From Polytrichum commune (taxonomy: Eukaryota > Streptophyta > Polytrichopsida > Polytrichales > Polytrichaceae): a DNA stretch of 64,000 nucleotides. The notes under the pieces were generated by a model, which saw nothing but the letters and a program-made list of their open reading frames with translations, had not been told where the DNA came from and made no database searches. Every line of letters begins with the position of its first letter. Positions within the stretch are counted from its first letter, which is position 1. Location: NCBI GenBank assembly GCA_950295325.1, contig OX485806.1, positions 30,938,001 through 31,002,000 of the forward strand, in the 5' to 3' direction. A program made the position numbers and the translations under genes. Of this stretch, positions 25,565 through 36,363 are shown piece by piece.

Positions 25565-26281
25565 ATGGACTTGAGATTAAGAGAGTTGACTTGGGTCCGT
25601 CTGTTGACTCTGTTGCTATGGACGGTGTTGATGATGATAAGCCGCGGTATAACCCAGATTATAGGAAGAATTGAGGGTCAAATTTTCGACACAAGTGAAC
25701 CGACACTGAGAGAGAATGGTCGGAAGAGGGAATTAAGGGGAACCCTATTGTCGCCACTTGATGACGAGTTGGTGTTGCGGCGAATTTGGCCCCTGTTACA
25801 TAAGAAGGTAAATGTGTCGCTCCTGTGGAGATTGCGGCGTGTAAACAGAGCGTGGAAGAACGAAGTTGGGAAGACCATTGAATGGGCAGCATTAGAGATG
25901 GTGAGGCTGGATTCCCCCGGGTATCTTCTTTTCCTTGCTGAGCGAGGTGAGAGACGACCTTCGATGCAGGAACGAGTTGAGGTGGAGTTGAATGCGCTAA
26001 TGGTCCTGCTGTCGGAGTGCCTGGAGAGCGTCGTCGTTCGGTCGAGGGAGTTGCAGTCAGGGACTGTCATACAGGGATCCGCCGAGGGTGATAGGAGACG
26101 GCATTGGAAGGACTGCATGTGTAGGAGAGGATGGGCTCCATATCAGGAAATGAGTTCAGACATTAGAGAGATAGAGTTCAGCCGTAGTGAAGATGAGGAG
26201 GAAGAGAGTGAAGCATATGCTTCATCCACTGACAGTTCACTGTCAGTATGTTACCCTCGCCATGTATTGCGAATTAAGTGA
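25565..26281 (+). CDS. Antisense F-box-like frame carried inside the Copia element
   Basis: An uninterrupted 238-codon frame lies opposite to pol, filling the space between the 3' LTR (ends 25503) and the pol stop. The two frames converge and overlap by 8 bases (26274-26281). Residues about 64-118 (LDDELVLRRIWPLL, then LLWRLRRVNRAWKNEVG, then EWAALEMVRLDSPGYL) resemble an F-box-like segment with its Pro/Leu-Trp-Arg pattern, as I recall from repeated plant genes. This is from memory, not from a search. The N-terminus is hydrophobic (about 8-25) and residues 199-216 are acidic and Ser-rich. Extra antisense frames in this position are known in some plant LTR elements. An F-box-like product would suggest an SCF ubiquitin-ligase link, which is speculative. 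It could be a captured host gene or a family-specific element gene. Confidence 0.6.
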   Translation: MDLRLRELTWVRLLTLLLWTVLMMISRGITQIIGRIEGQIFDTSEPTLRENGRKRELRGTLLSPLDDELVLRRIWPLLHKKVNVSLLWRLRRVNRAWKNEVGKTIEWAALEMVRLDSPGYLLFLAERGERRPSMQERVEVELNALMVLLSECLESVVVRSRELQSGTVIQGSAEGDRRRHWKDCMCRRGWAPYQEMSSDIREIEFSRSEDEEEESEAYASSTDSSLSVCYPRHVLRIK

Positions 26282-29200
26282 AAGGGGTGCAGAGGTGTAG
26301 TTTGCTTCTGCAGTTGTCGAACTTAATTCGACCAAGAGATTTAGTAAGGATGTCAGCAGGTTGCATTTGAGAAGAAATAAATTCAACTTTGATGGCATTG
26401 GATTCAACCTTCTGTCGAGTGAAATGGAAGTCAATCTCGAAGTGTTTAGATCTTTCGTGAAAAACAGGGTTATAGCTAAGCTTGATACTGCTCTGATTGT
26501 CGCAGTAGATGTGAGTAGGCTTGTCATCCAGTATTCTAAGTTCACTCAATAGTCTTCGCAGCCATACTGCTTCACAAGAACATTGTGCTAGAGCCCTGTA
26601 TTCGGATTCACAGGAAGACCTTGAAGTGCTAGATTGCTTCTTGGAGTTCCAGGAAATGGGAGAGTTGCCGAGAAAGAAAATGTAGGCCCCTACGGAGATT
26701 CTGTCATCAATGTCCTGCCCATAGTCCGCATCAGTGTATCCTTTCAGACAGTTTTCCTCCCCTTGCTGAAAAAGCAAGCCAAGGTCTGGAAAGCGGCGGA
26801 CGTAACGCAGTATATGCTTAGCAGCCTGAAGGTGAGATTCCTGGGGCTCCTGCATAAATCGGCTAACCACGCTAACTGCATGGGAGATATCAGGACGGGT
26901 CTTAGTAAGAAAAAGAAGCTTACCGACAAGCATTCTGTACAGGGTCGCATCCACAGGAGGGGTGTCGGTGTGTTTCGAAAGAAGTAGGCCTTCAGGAAGA
27001 GGTGTCGAAGAGGGGTTACAGTTCTCCATCCCGAATTGGTGTAGGATACTGAGTGCATACTCAGTTTGATGCATGCGGAGGCGAGTGGGTGTGCGCTCAA
27101 ATTGTACTCCGAGGTAGCGTTGGATGGGCCCGAGATCATTGGTGCGGAAATTTTGATGTAGATGGGCTTTGAGTTGATCAAGAAGCCGAGTGTTGCTGCC
27201 AGTAATAAGAATATCATCCACGTACACCAGAAGCGCAATAGTGTCTTGGCCAATGTGAGCGAAATATAAATTTGGGTCGGAGTGAGACTGGATTAGGTTG
27301 TAAGCGAGGAGGGCAGCATGAAGCCTGGCGTACCAAGCGCGAGGACTTTGTTTTAGGCCGTATAGGGATTTATGTAGTTTACATACAAGATGTTCGGAAC
27401 CTGATTGAATAAAGCCGGGGGGTTGAAGCATATAAACATCTTCCCTAAGAATACCATTAAGAAAGGCGGTAAGGACATCTAATTGATGAATAGGCCAATT
27501 CAAATGAACAGCAATGGCAAGGAGGGTTCTAATGGTCTCCCAGCGCACAACCGGCGCAAAAGTCTCCTGAAAATCAACTCCTGTAGTCTGTTCGAATCCC
27601 CGAGCAACGAGGCGAGCCTTGTATCGAACCTGCTCACCATTAGGTCCTGGTTTAATTTTGAAAACCCATCGTGAGGTGATGGCTTTCGTGTTGGGTGGAA
27701 GAGGTACAAGGGACCAGGTGTTGTTGCTATAAATTGAATTGATCTCATCTTGCATAGCAGACCTCCAGTGAGGGTTGAGCTGAGCCTGGTGGAAAGTGAG
27801 ATTGGTGGTGGAGTCTTCAGGGATGTCGGCAGGAGGTTGTAGTTGAAGGTGGGCTGCAAAGTCATGTAGATGTTTGGGAAATTTACGAAGCCGTTCGGAA
27901 CGACGTGAGGGAGCAATTGTAGGAGAGGTTGGGACTCTTCTGGAGAGCAGCTGGGGATTGGTAGGTGTCCGTTCGGGGAGAGTCGGAGTGGATGCCGAAG
28001 AAATGTCGACAGTAGCGCTTGGAGAGGGTGATTCAGAGGAGAGAGGAGAGGCAGGTTGTGTCGTGGGTGAGTCCTCGTGTGTGGTCCCGTTGGGTAGAGT
28101 AGAGGTTCGGTGTGCCAATGGTGTCGAAGGGAGACATGCAGGCTGTCCGGTCGTCGGAATGTCGAGTAGTGGTGGAGCAGAGGGAGGTGGTGTAGTAGTG
28201 TCAGGAAGAGTTCGGAGTTCTTCGGCTGTGGTGGGAGCAGGGACGTTGTTATCATGAAGATCGGCTGTGAGATCGGCAGACTGAGGTGTAAGGAGGGAGG
28301 TAGTTTCATCAACTAGAAGATCTCTGGAGATGAAAACTTTTCTGGTAGAAGGTCGAAAACATCTGTAAGCTTTCGCCGTGTGATCAAAGCTCAGCAGAAT
28401 GCACTGCTCTGAGCGCGGGGCGAGCTTGGAACGAGAGACTTTAGGGATATGCACAAAAGCAGGAGAACCAAAGATTCGTAGATGACGAACAGTAGGTTTC
28501 TTACCAAAAAATAGTTCCTCCGGGGTTTTGTCTGGGTGCCGTTTAGTAGAACGGAGATTAAGAATATCGGCGGCGGCTTTGACAGCTTCAGCCCATAGGT
28601 ACCCAGGAAGAGATTTGTCCAGCAGTAAACATCGTGTAATGTCAAGAAGAGAGCGATTTCGACGCTCAGCGACTCCATTCCTCTCGGGCGTGTAGGGCGG
28701 AGGGAGTTCCCTCGAAATCCCTTTAGCTGAGCAGAAATTCGAGAAAGCTCGGGATGTGTATTCGCCTCCGTTGTCGGAGCGAATAGTTTGAATCCGCTGC
28801 CCAGTGGAAGTCTCCATAAGATGTACGAAATCTTGAAATTTCGTCAGGACTTCGCTTTTGTGACTGATGAAGTATATCCACATGCGGCGAGAGAAATCGT
28901 CGATGAAAGTGACGAAATATCGGTGACCTCCAAGTGAATTTAGCCGAAAAGGTCCACAGACGTCAGAGTGGATGAGTTCGAGGATGCGAGATGCCGAGTT
29001 CCTGGTAAGTTTGGGCAACTTAGTGCGAGTGTGCTTGCCCAACTGGCAGCCACTGCAAGTGTGTCTAGAAAACTGAAGAGGAGGAAGCCCTGTGACAGCT
29101 TCAAAACGAGTCATTCTTTGAAGGCCTTTCGTATGGAAATGGCCAAGCCTTTTATGCCACAATGTGGCTTGGGAGTTGGTGCAAGCTAAATGAGCCTCAG

Positions 29201-30884
29201 CCTGTGGAGGCTTTGAAGAGCCTGGGACTGCATCAGTGCACGCATCGGGAGGCAGGTTGCTAGGAACGTCTTGACAGCCGAGTGAACTCGGCACTGCGTT
29301 AGGCAGTTGTCGAATTCCTGGAAGGTGTCTGTGCCGGTGTCCATGATCGGGGATACCTACGGCACCTGAGAGTCGATAGAGACCTTTCCCGTTCTCTCGC
29401 GGAGCAAAGATTTCGACTTTAAGGGTAGAATTGTCAATTATGAAGCAGCCATTGGATCGAAAGACTAAGGTCTTGTGTTGGTCAGTGAGAGTGCCGACAC
29501 TTACCAAGTTCTTAGTGATGCCAGGGGTGTAGAGCACAGAGAAAAGAGATTTTATTTCTCCGGAAGAAAGCTGGATGTCGGCATTTCCGACACCAGAGAC
29601 CTTATGACTGTGACCTCCTGCCGATCTAACCTGATTACCACTAGTGGGTTGTATGAAGGAGAAGGCCGAAGAGTCCCCAGAAACATGGTGGGTGGCTCCA
29701 GAGTCTAGATACCAGGATGGTGTTTGAGAGGGTGTCTCGCATAGATTAAGTTCAACCAAGCAAGCGTCAACTACCTGGTCGGCGAAGGGGAAGGATTGAG
29801 AGTTCTGGTCATCGAGGGGCTCCTCAGTCGGCTCTTCGACATGATGAACTTGGCCACCGAAGTTTCGGTCACGCTGCTGCAAGAGGCGGTTCTCGTAATC
29901 CTTCATTCGGTCGAGAATGGAACGGAGGTCACACTCACGTTCGAAGTGACCATCAAGGCCACAGAAGTTGCAGCGGTCATTGCGAGGTTTCTCGGGTCCT
30001 CGGGGACGGTACTTAGGCTGATAAGTGGACTGCGAAGGATTTTTCCGGGCGGTAGATAGGTTCTTGTGTACCTGAGAATATCTGGACGAGTGAGCTCCGG
30101 TCTCTGCTGGAGATCGTCCTGCTGATGGTCCTCCCGAATCAGAGGGTCGTCGGTGACTGTAGGCGTTCCAAGGTGCTTGATGATGCCTGGTCAGCTGCGG
30201 GCGCCGGGAGCGGTCGAAGTGTGAGAAGAAAGCCTCACTGTCTTCTCGGGTCTGGCTCTCCATCTTGATAGCGGTCTCCTCTGATATCAGCTTGGCTTCA
30301 AGCTGTTCGTAAGTGGGGAGGGATTGCCCTGCAATCTGCATCCGCTTAAAAATCTCATACTCCTTTGGCAGATTCTTTAGCGTGTAGTACACTATAATGT
30401 CCTCCGGAATATTGACATCCACTTCTTCCAAGAGATTTGCTATCTCTTTAACTTCAGTGAGATGGGCGTCCATCGAAATTGACTCAGTCTTCCGTAGAGA
30501 GAAGAATTTGTCGATGAGCATTACCCGGCGAGGGCCACTGTCAGACTCATACCTTGTCTTCAAACCGGTCCAACACTCGTAAGGGTCGTTGTAACGGCGT
30601 AGGAGCTTAAGAGCATTATTCTTCGCATTGTTGTTGATAATGCTCATCACTTGTTGCCTTGCCGTCTTTTCTTCCTCCCCCATTATCTTGCTGGGCGGTG
30701 TGAGGCAGTAATGAAAGCGGCCATCCTTTTGAAGAAGATTCTTCATTCGGTAAGCCCAAACTCCAAAATTGTTGCCTCCATCAAGATGATATGTCTCGGG
30801 AAGTCCGCTGTCCCCGGCCATGGTGGAGAGTCTTGGGTAGGTGATCTGTGGAATGCTCTCAAATTCTTCTTCTATGGTGGACAT
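26274..30884 (-). CDS. Copia gag-pol polyprotein
   Basis: A single 1536-codon frame with the Copia domain order. Gag is at about residues 30-230 and a zinc knuckle CNFCGLDGHFEREC at 305-318. An aspartic protease (LDSGATHH) lies near 393-400. Next come the pre-integrase motif LWHKRLGHFH and an integrase core with HSDVCGPF, RSDNGGEY and TPERNGVAERRNRSL. Reverse transcriptase follows (KARLVARGFEQ, YVDDILITG), then RNase H with TDADYGQDIDDR and SCESEYRAL. Gag and pol are in one frame, as is usual for plant Copia. It looks whole. Confidence 0.95.
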   Translation of the reverse strand: MSTIEEEFESIPQITYPRLSTMAGDSGLPETYHLDGGNNFGVWAYRMKNLLQKDGRFHYCLTPPSKIMGEEEKTARQQVMSIINNNAKNNALKLLRRYNDPYECWTGLKTRYESDSGPRRVMLIDKFFSLRKTESISMDAHLTEVKEIANLLEEVDVNIPEDIIVYYTLKNLPKEYEIFKRMQIAGQSLPTYEQLEAKLISEETAIKMESQTREDSEAFFSHFDRSRRPQLTRHHQAPWNAYSHRRPSDSGGPSAGRSPAETGAHSSRYSQVHKNLSTARKNPSQSTYQPKYRPRGPEKPRNDRCNFCGLDGHFERECDLRSILDRMKDYENRLLQQRDRNFGGQVHHVEEPTEEPLDDQNSQSFPFADQVVDACLVELNLCETPSQTPSWYLDSGATHHVSGDSSAFSFIQPTSGNQVRSAGGHSHKVSGVGNADIQLSSGEIKSLFSVLYTPGITKNLVSVGTLTDQHKTLVFRSNGCFIIDNSTLKVEIFAPRENGKGLYRLSGAVGIPDHGHRHRHLPGIRQLPNAVPSSLGCQDVPSNLPPDACTDAVPGSSKPPQAEAHLACTNSQATLWHKRLGHFHTKGLQRMTRFEAVTGLPPLQFSRHTCSGCQLGKHTRTKLPKLTRNSASRILELIHSDVCGPFRLNSLGGHRYFVTFIDDFSRRMWIYFISHKSEVLTKFQDFVHLMETSTGQRIQTIRSDNGGEYTSRAFSNFCSAKGISRELPPPYTPERNGVAERRNRSLLDITRCLLLDKSLPGYLWAEAVKAAADILNLRSTKRHPDKTPEELFFGKKPTVRHLRIFGSPAFVHIPKVSRSKLAPRSEQCILLSFDHTAKAYRCFRPSTRKVFISRDLLVDETTSLLTPQSADLTADLHDNNVPAPTTAEELRTLPDTTTPPPSAPPLLDIPTTGQPACLPSTPLAHRTSTLPNGTTHEDSPTTQPASPLSSESPSPSATVDISSASTPTLPERTPTNPQLLSRRVPTSPTIAPSRRSERLRKFPKHLHDFAAHLQLQPPADIPEDSTTNLTFHQAQLNPHWRSAMQDEINSIYSNNTWSLVPLPPNTKAITSRWVFKIKPGPNGEQVRYKARLVARGFEQTTGVDFQETFAPVVRWETIRTLLAIAVHLNWPIHQLDVLTAFLNGILREDVYMLQPPGFIQSGSEHLVCKLHKSLYGLKQSPRAWYARLHAALLAYNLIQSHSDPNLYFAHIGQDTIALLVYVDDILITGSNTRLLDQLKAHLHQNFRTNDLGPIQRYLGVQFERTPTRLRMHQTEYALSILHQFGMENCNPSSTPLPEGLLLSKHTDTPPVDATLYRMLVGKLLFLTKTRPDISHAVSVVSRFMQEPQESHLQAAKHILRYVRRFPDLGLLFQQGEENCLKGYTDADYGQDIDDRISVGAYIFFLGNSPISWNSKKQSSTSRSSCESEYRALAQCSCEAVWLRRLLSELRILDDKPTHIYCDNQSSIKLSYNPVFHERSKHFEIDFHFTRQKVESNAIKVEFISSQMQPADILTKSLGRIKFDNCRSKLHLCTPFT

Positions 30885-31315
30885 CTACAGTTGTCTCTCT
30901 GTTACTAACAGTTCGAGGCGCTACAGATCCGAGCACGGCAGGTAATTGACAGAAGGAGCACACACTTCTGGAAATGACTACTCTAGATTACCACAGTAGA
31001 TCTCATTCGCATAACTTTTCTGGGTCAGAACTAATCAAGCTAGTACCAGAAAAAAAAAAAAAAAAAAAAACAGCCACTGCAGAGTCGAGCAGTATTTAGC
31101 GGTTCGAAATACTAACTGTTTGAACATAGAAAGTATCTACTGTTTCTCGCTACTTTCAATTAGCTGCAGAGTGTCTTTCTACAATCTACCAGAGACTATG
31201 TAGAAGACCAGAGAAATCGAGAGCAAGCTACTGTAAGTTGCAAGAAGAGAGAGGAGCCAAGAATTCAAAAAACACGCTAAGCTGTACTAGGTCGAAGGTA
31301 ACTGCTCTGATACCA

Positions 31316-31509
31316 TGTAGAAACCAGAGACAGGAGCACTGTCTCGGAACAAGTCAGTTCAAGGTGAGCTTGGAGCTCAAGGTAAATATACATGAGGTGA
31401 AAGTAAATGCTAACCCTAGAGAGTGCCCTAATGAACAGAACCCTAAGTAAATGAATAATCTAAGGATGAATAATACAGTAAGAGGGCGATAGAGCAAGAG
31501 CGTTCAACA
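31316..31509 (-). repeat. 5' LTR of the young Copia element
   Basis: The partner of the 25310-25503 LTR. The primer-binding site for initiator Met tRNA directly follows it on the minus strand, and the second TCAGT target duplication lies at 31510-31514. Confidence 0.95.
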
Positions 31510-32450
31510 TCAGTACACCTGTGGCGACCACGAGAGAGGTATCCGTTTTCAAAGGCAGGACACCAAGCAGAGAGTGCAAGCGCAAGGGAAAATAAGTCAT
31601 CAAGGAGTAATAAGGACTTTAGTGAAACGAGTGAAACGCATTCTTCATACAAAATTAGTGAGATGATGAGTTGAACGAAAGAGTAAAGCTCTGAGGGAAT
31701 GTATCGTTTTAGGAAGTCTGGGTTGACGAGGTAATGGCAAAAGAGTTCTGAATATGCAGGTCAGTCGGTCGTCACCTACAGCTGATCCATTGCATGTATA
31801 CAACTGTGGCATCAATGTTCTATGTTCCTTGAGTTCCGAAAGCAGGGAATTTCTGGGGGGAAAATTAATGATTTATAAATGAGACTGTACAGGATTTCTG
31901 AGTTGCCACTGCGAGAACGATACACATTTCCAAAGACAGGAGACCAAGGAGAGACTGGAAGGCAAAGGAAAATGTTGTCATCAAGAAACAAAGAGGAGTT
32001 TTAATTAGCTGTATCAATGACCCGGCCGGATTTTACATACGAAGTGGAGATGATGAGTAGAACGAACGAGAAAGGGTTTGAGGAGTCAAGAGGTGTATCT
32101 TTCTAGAGAGTCTGGTTCGGCGAAGCAATTGCAAGAGTTTTTTGATTATGCAGAACAATCGGTCGTCAATTGCAGCTGATCCATAGCATCACGGCAGCTA
32201 TGTTGTTGTATGTTCCCTAAGTTTCTTAAGGCCGTGGATTCCTACGGGGCGAAGATGATTTAGACATCCGATGCATGATAGTGGATCTTTGAGTGCACCT
32301 GTAGCCACCACGAGTGAGATGTATGTACGTTTCCAAAGGAGAGCAAGGAGGAGCAAGAACAAGAGCAAGAGTGCCAGACTGCAAGAGCAAGAGTGCCACG
32401 GTGCAAGAGCGAGGAAGAAATTGTCAACAAGAAGCAATAAGGGGTTTAGA

Positions 32451-32458
32451 TATATAAG
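32451..32458 (+). promoter_or_regulatory. TATA-like box (TATATAAG)
   Basis: TATATAAG lies 28 bases before the start codon at 32486, at the end of the third tandem unit. The spacing would leave almost no 5' UTR, so it is either a decoy or directs a very short leader; the true start may lie upstream. Confidence 0.3.
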
Positions 32459-32485
32459 TTCCGCCAGAAGTTTCTGTGAATAGCA

Positions 32486-35400
32486 ATGGTTATTTCGAAG
32501 AGAGGAACGTTGAGACCATTGTCTTGGCGCCGATGCTGCATCTTGGCTATGACGGCGGGAGTAATTATTTTCCTCATGTTCATTAACCGCGGCTCTTTAC
32601 CTCAGATTTGGCCATACTTTGTAAGCGTCGCGCCAGTGTTATTTCAGAAACCGTTTTGAAAATCATTCAATGCCTCACTTAATTTTTAGGTGCGAGAATC
32701 TCACCTAGAACAGGTTTTTGCAGGTTAAGGATGGTTGATTTTAGAGTTCTCCGAAAATTAGCTACTCATTTTCTCAAAAGGTGTGTTGCATGTATCCAGA
32801 GTCCACATCCATTTCTGTGCAAGAAAGACAAGCATGGAATGCATTGTCCGCCTGTAAGGTTTTTGTCCCGCTCAATTTTGTTTGATCTATGTTTTAAATT
32901 GTGAACGTTAGAAGACGCTGAAGATTCGAACTTAATTCTTCTGACGAATGCAAATCCATGCAGCTCAAAGAACCTGAGTCTCTATGGGAAAATCCATATT
33001 CTGCTATCAAAGACTGGGAGGCCTGTGCTGAGCAGAGACCTCCAAACTATACCCGTATGACACTCAACTTTAACAACCTGCCTGCCCTTATCAAATTGCA
33101 GGCATTACTGTAAACTGTGCGAATCACTGTGAACATAAACCGCCAGCCATGTCCTACTTTCTTTAGTTCAAATATATGCGAAATTCTAAAATTTTGCACA
33201 CGTCAATAAGTAAAATGCTGTGAGATCGCTGTCCGTATTTAGTAAACACTGCATACGGGAAGTTGCATAATATCTGTCGGCAGCTCGAGACCGACGATTA
33301 CTGCTCCTGAGTAGCAAAATGTCCAAACTCTCAGGCTACTCCAATGTTCTGTCGTATATGTCTCTTGTGCACATTTCAAGAGCTATTACCATTGCTGTTT
33401 TCTAAGCACGCTGATCATGGGATTTAATGATATGAAATTCCTGATCCGTCTGTGATGCAGCCCCGCCAGGCGAGAATGGGACCAATGGCTACATCAGCAT
33501 CATTGCCGAAGGAGGACTAAACCAGCAGCGAATTTCTGTGAGTTTCTTTCTTACTATGTCTAATATTTAGGAGGTCTGAAGTTCTTAGGAGTGTTACTAA
33601 CTCCTTTGCGGTCAGTGACAATCTTCATGGAGGAGACAGCATGGACTTCCTAGCATTAATACATCTTGCTTCGCGACACCTAATACAATAATGACTCGAT
33701 CACACAAAAAAAACAATATTCAAGCAGATATGCATTTACTTGGAGCATTGTTATGATTACTTACTACACTATTTTCTGTACTAAAGTGCGCTCTGACGAA
33801 AGTTGCATGGCAGATTATTAATGCTGTTGCAGTAGCGCGAATCATGAACTGCACATTGATACTTCCACTTTTCAAGCAGGACTCGATATGGAAAGATACA
33901 ACGTGAGGGGATCATTCCAAAAACATCTTTTTGCTTGAACATTCTTAAGCACATTATCATGAGTTAGAAGAAGACCTAATTTCTTTGAAGTACAGGGCTC
34001 TCGGAATAATTAGTGGTCTTGTTTCCGTGAATTTCACTCTTGTACAATTGTGTCTTGGTGTTGATAATTTTCCAACCTAATATCAAGCAGCAGAAAATCT
34101 GACCAATCTTATCGGACTCTGCAGGCAATTTGCTGATGTTTTTGACGTAGACCACTTCATCAACTATCTGAAAGATGACATACGAATATTGAGGGAGCCA
34201 CCTGATTGGATCCCTCACCACAAAAGTTTTTACACCTCTACCAGGTTTGTCCAGTGGTGAGTCCTCTTAGCAGAGGACATTCTTTCTCACGAGAATATGT
34301 GGATTATGATGTAGAAGCTCATTGTATGTTTATAGGTGCTACTCAAAGACTCAGCTCGGATTGCGTCTCGTGTCTCTGGTCGGATTGTGTCATAAGCTCG
34401 AATTATGTCGCATGTCTCATGCAACTGAACGTTTCCTTTCGACGTACCATGTTTTGAGGGTTTGTTGCAATTGCCTGAATAGTTGAACTTCCAGAAGTGA
34501 AAATGACAAACTCCGAGTAAATACTGGTGCATGAGCAGATTTACGGTGAAGAACATTCCTAAATATGCAAGTTCTCAATTCTATCTTGACAATGTGCTGC
34601 CACGCGCGAAGCAGAACAAACTTGTGTGTCTCAAGCCCTTCGTTGACAGGCTAGGGTACAGTTCTCTCTCCTTGTTCGATCCACGATCGTTTAACTGACA
34701 AAATCTCCTAATCAAGAAAGCATAACGAGCACATAAAGAGCAGCTGAATAGTGGATTTGATGGATATGTATTTGCCAGGAACCACTTGATGGGTATGTTA
34801 TTGGCCGTGTAAAGTGTTAGAAACAGAAGGAAATTTCACATGATTGAGTTGCTTCAATCAATTTTGTGAATATTGATCTGATGTTTCTGGTTTCTCAAGT
34901 GCAGATATGAAAACGTGCCACTAGAAATAAATAGATTGAGATGCCGAGTGAACTATCACGCCCTTCGATTCCTCCCTGCAACAGAGGAAATGGCAAATAT
35001 CCTGGTTTCAAGGATGCACAATCGCACGGGTAAACCACAACCATTCATGTACGTACATTCTCTTTGCCTTCTTAGTCCAAACACTTTTCGACAATTTGAA
35101 CTAGTCAGAAGCATAGGCGCGAGGTCTCAGCGGATGTGGTTTTCTCATGGAAATTTTCGAATACGATCAGGAACTCGTAAGGAGCTCATCAGGAGCTCAA
35201 CAAGGACGGCCTCACGTATATTATCTAGATCTTTTAGAGTGATAATTCAAGATGCAGTAAACCTGATTAAAGCCCTCAGTGAGGCCTTTTACGTCGGTGC
35301 TGTTTGATCAGTATGTGCCACTTGTTTCATGCATGGCACCATACTCACGGAGAAATATTCCATGCAAGAACAGTTAATGTCTTCGTTCTCGTCAAAGCTT

Positions 35401-36363
35401 ATGCAGCTTTTGTACCAGGGCGTTACATTTGCGGTTTGAGAAAGGCATGGTGGGGTTGTCATTCTGCAACTTTGTAGGGACGCGCAAAGAGAAGGCTGAG
35501 ATGCGAAGGTACAGAGAGAAGGAATGGCCAAGACGATTTAAGGTCATACCTTCTAACCATTCTGTTTCTCTTCAGAAACATTTCCCCATGACTGCAAAAT
35601 AACACGAAGTGACTAAGAAACTTAATCTAGGGCAGCACTGTGTTTACAAACTGACAGTGTTCTCATGCTGTCATGTATAGAATGATACAATAATGTGGAA
35701 GGAAGCACTATGCAAAAGAAAACAAGGGAAATGCCCTTTAGAACCTGGTGAAGTGGCCCTCATCCTTAAGGGCATGGGCTACAAAGCAGAAACTCAAATC
35801 TATGTTGCATCTGGTCCAGTTCACGGAGGAGAGACCCGGATGCGTCCGCTTCGAAACATGTACCCTAACTTGGTACGAGAATTCCAGTTTGCATTTCAGA
35901 AGAGGCGAATGAAAGTTGCCGTATGAATTTGTTCATATAACCTCTTGTTCTGACTCTCAAAATGACGGTTGCACAGGTCAGAAAGGAGGTCTTGGCAAGC
36001 AAAGAAGAATTGGCACCATTCTACAAGCATGTCACCTCTTTAGCCGCCATTGACTTTCTCGTGTGTTTACGATCAAATGTCTACGTGATGTCGCATGGTG
36101 GCAATTTCGCAAAGCTTATAATTGGCGCCCGCCGCTATGAAGGACACCAACGTAAGTCCATCAAGCCCAACAAAAGTCTGATGGCGTATGCACTTGGAAA
36201 TCCTTTCCTAAACTGGCCACAATTTATTGAAGAGGTTGCTGTCATGCACAACAGGAGAACTGGGTTGCCTGAGCTCACATTTCCCAACTATGACATTTTT
36301 GAGAACCCTCTGTCACATTGCATGTGTCCAAAGGGGAAGCACAAGCAGATGTCTGGCGTTTAG
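32486..36363 (+). CDS. Plant O-fucosyltransferase-like (DUF246/GT106-type) Golgi glycosyltransferase
   Basis: Exons read as 32486-32620, 32690-32713, 32800-32853, 32964-33054, 33461-33537, 33814-33902, 34125-34244, 34539-34655, 34905-35048, 35419-35542, 35681-35872 and 35977-36363. All joins are in frame and give 517 codons plus stop. Residues 1-16 are basic and 17-33 hydrophobic, a signal anchor for a type II Golgi protein. Conserved blocks follow: HCPPLKEPESLWENP, EGGLNQQRIS (118-127), DVFDVDHFINYLKDD, LKPFVDRLGYENVP, INRLRCRVNYHALRF, LHLRFEKGM (286-294), then HGGNFAKLIIGARR and SIKPNK. The HLRFE arginine corresponds to the GDP-sugar-binding Arg of O-fucosyltransferases. The family includes Arabidopsis MSR and RRT proteins (mannan and pectin synthesis), so a cell-wall or glycoprotein role is likely, but donor and acceptor are unknown. 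The gene appears intact. Confidence 0.9.

Larger units (their letters stand above)
25310..31509 (-). mobile_element. Young, apparently whole Ty1/Copia element
   Basis: It is bounded by two 194-bp LTRs (25310-25503 and 31316-31509) in which I found no difference, and by a perfect 5-bp target duplication TCAGT (25305-25309 and 31510-31514). Transcription would run on the minus strand. Directly inside the 5' LTR lies TGGTATCAGAGC, the usual plant Copia primer-binding site for initiator Met tRNA. A purine tract (AGGGGGGAG) abuts the 3' LTR. One long gag-pol frame fills most of the interior. An additional antisense frame lies between pol and the 3' LTR. Identical LTRs imply a very recent insertion. 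It looks whole. Confidence 0.95.
25030..32480. repeat. Three tandem ~400-bp units upstream of the O-FucT-like gene, first one split by Copia
   Basis: Unit 1 runs from about 25030 to 25309 and resumes at 31515 to about 31650. Unit 2 is about 31650-31990 and unit 3 about 31990-32480. Shared anchors are CAGCTGATCCAT (near 25173, 31780, 32173), a CGAACGAAAGAGTA-like block, GTGGATCTTT and TCATCAAG-A. With the Copia insertion removed the anchors are about 402 and 393 bp apart. The units are clearly diverged, so the tandem array is older than the Copia insertion. On the minus strand all three keep an AMDQL-VTTD reading, so they may descend from an exon, but no intact frame remains. The last unit runs into the promoter side of the gene starting at 32486. 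Confidence 0.65.

Noticed and set aside
27500-28312. 270-codon minus-strand frame
   Set aside because: It is the alternative-frame shadow of the Copia pol frame in its Pro/Ser/Thr-rich spacer.
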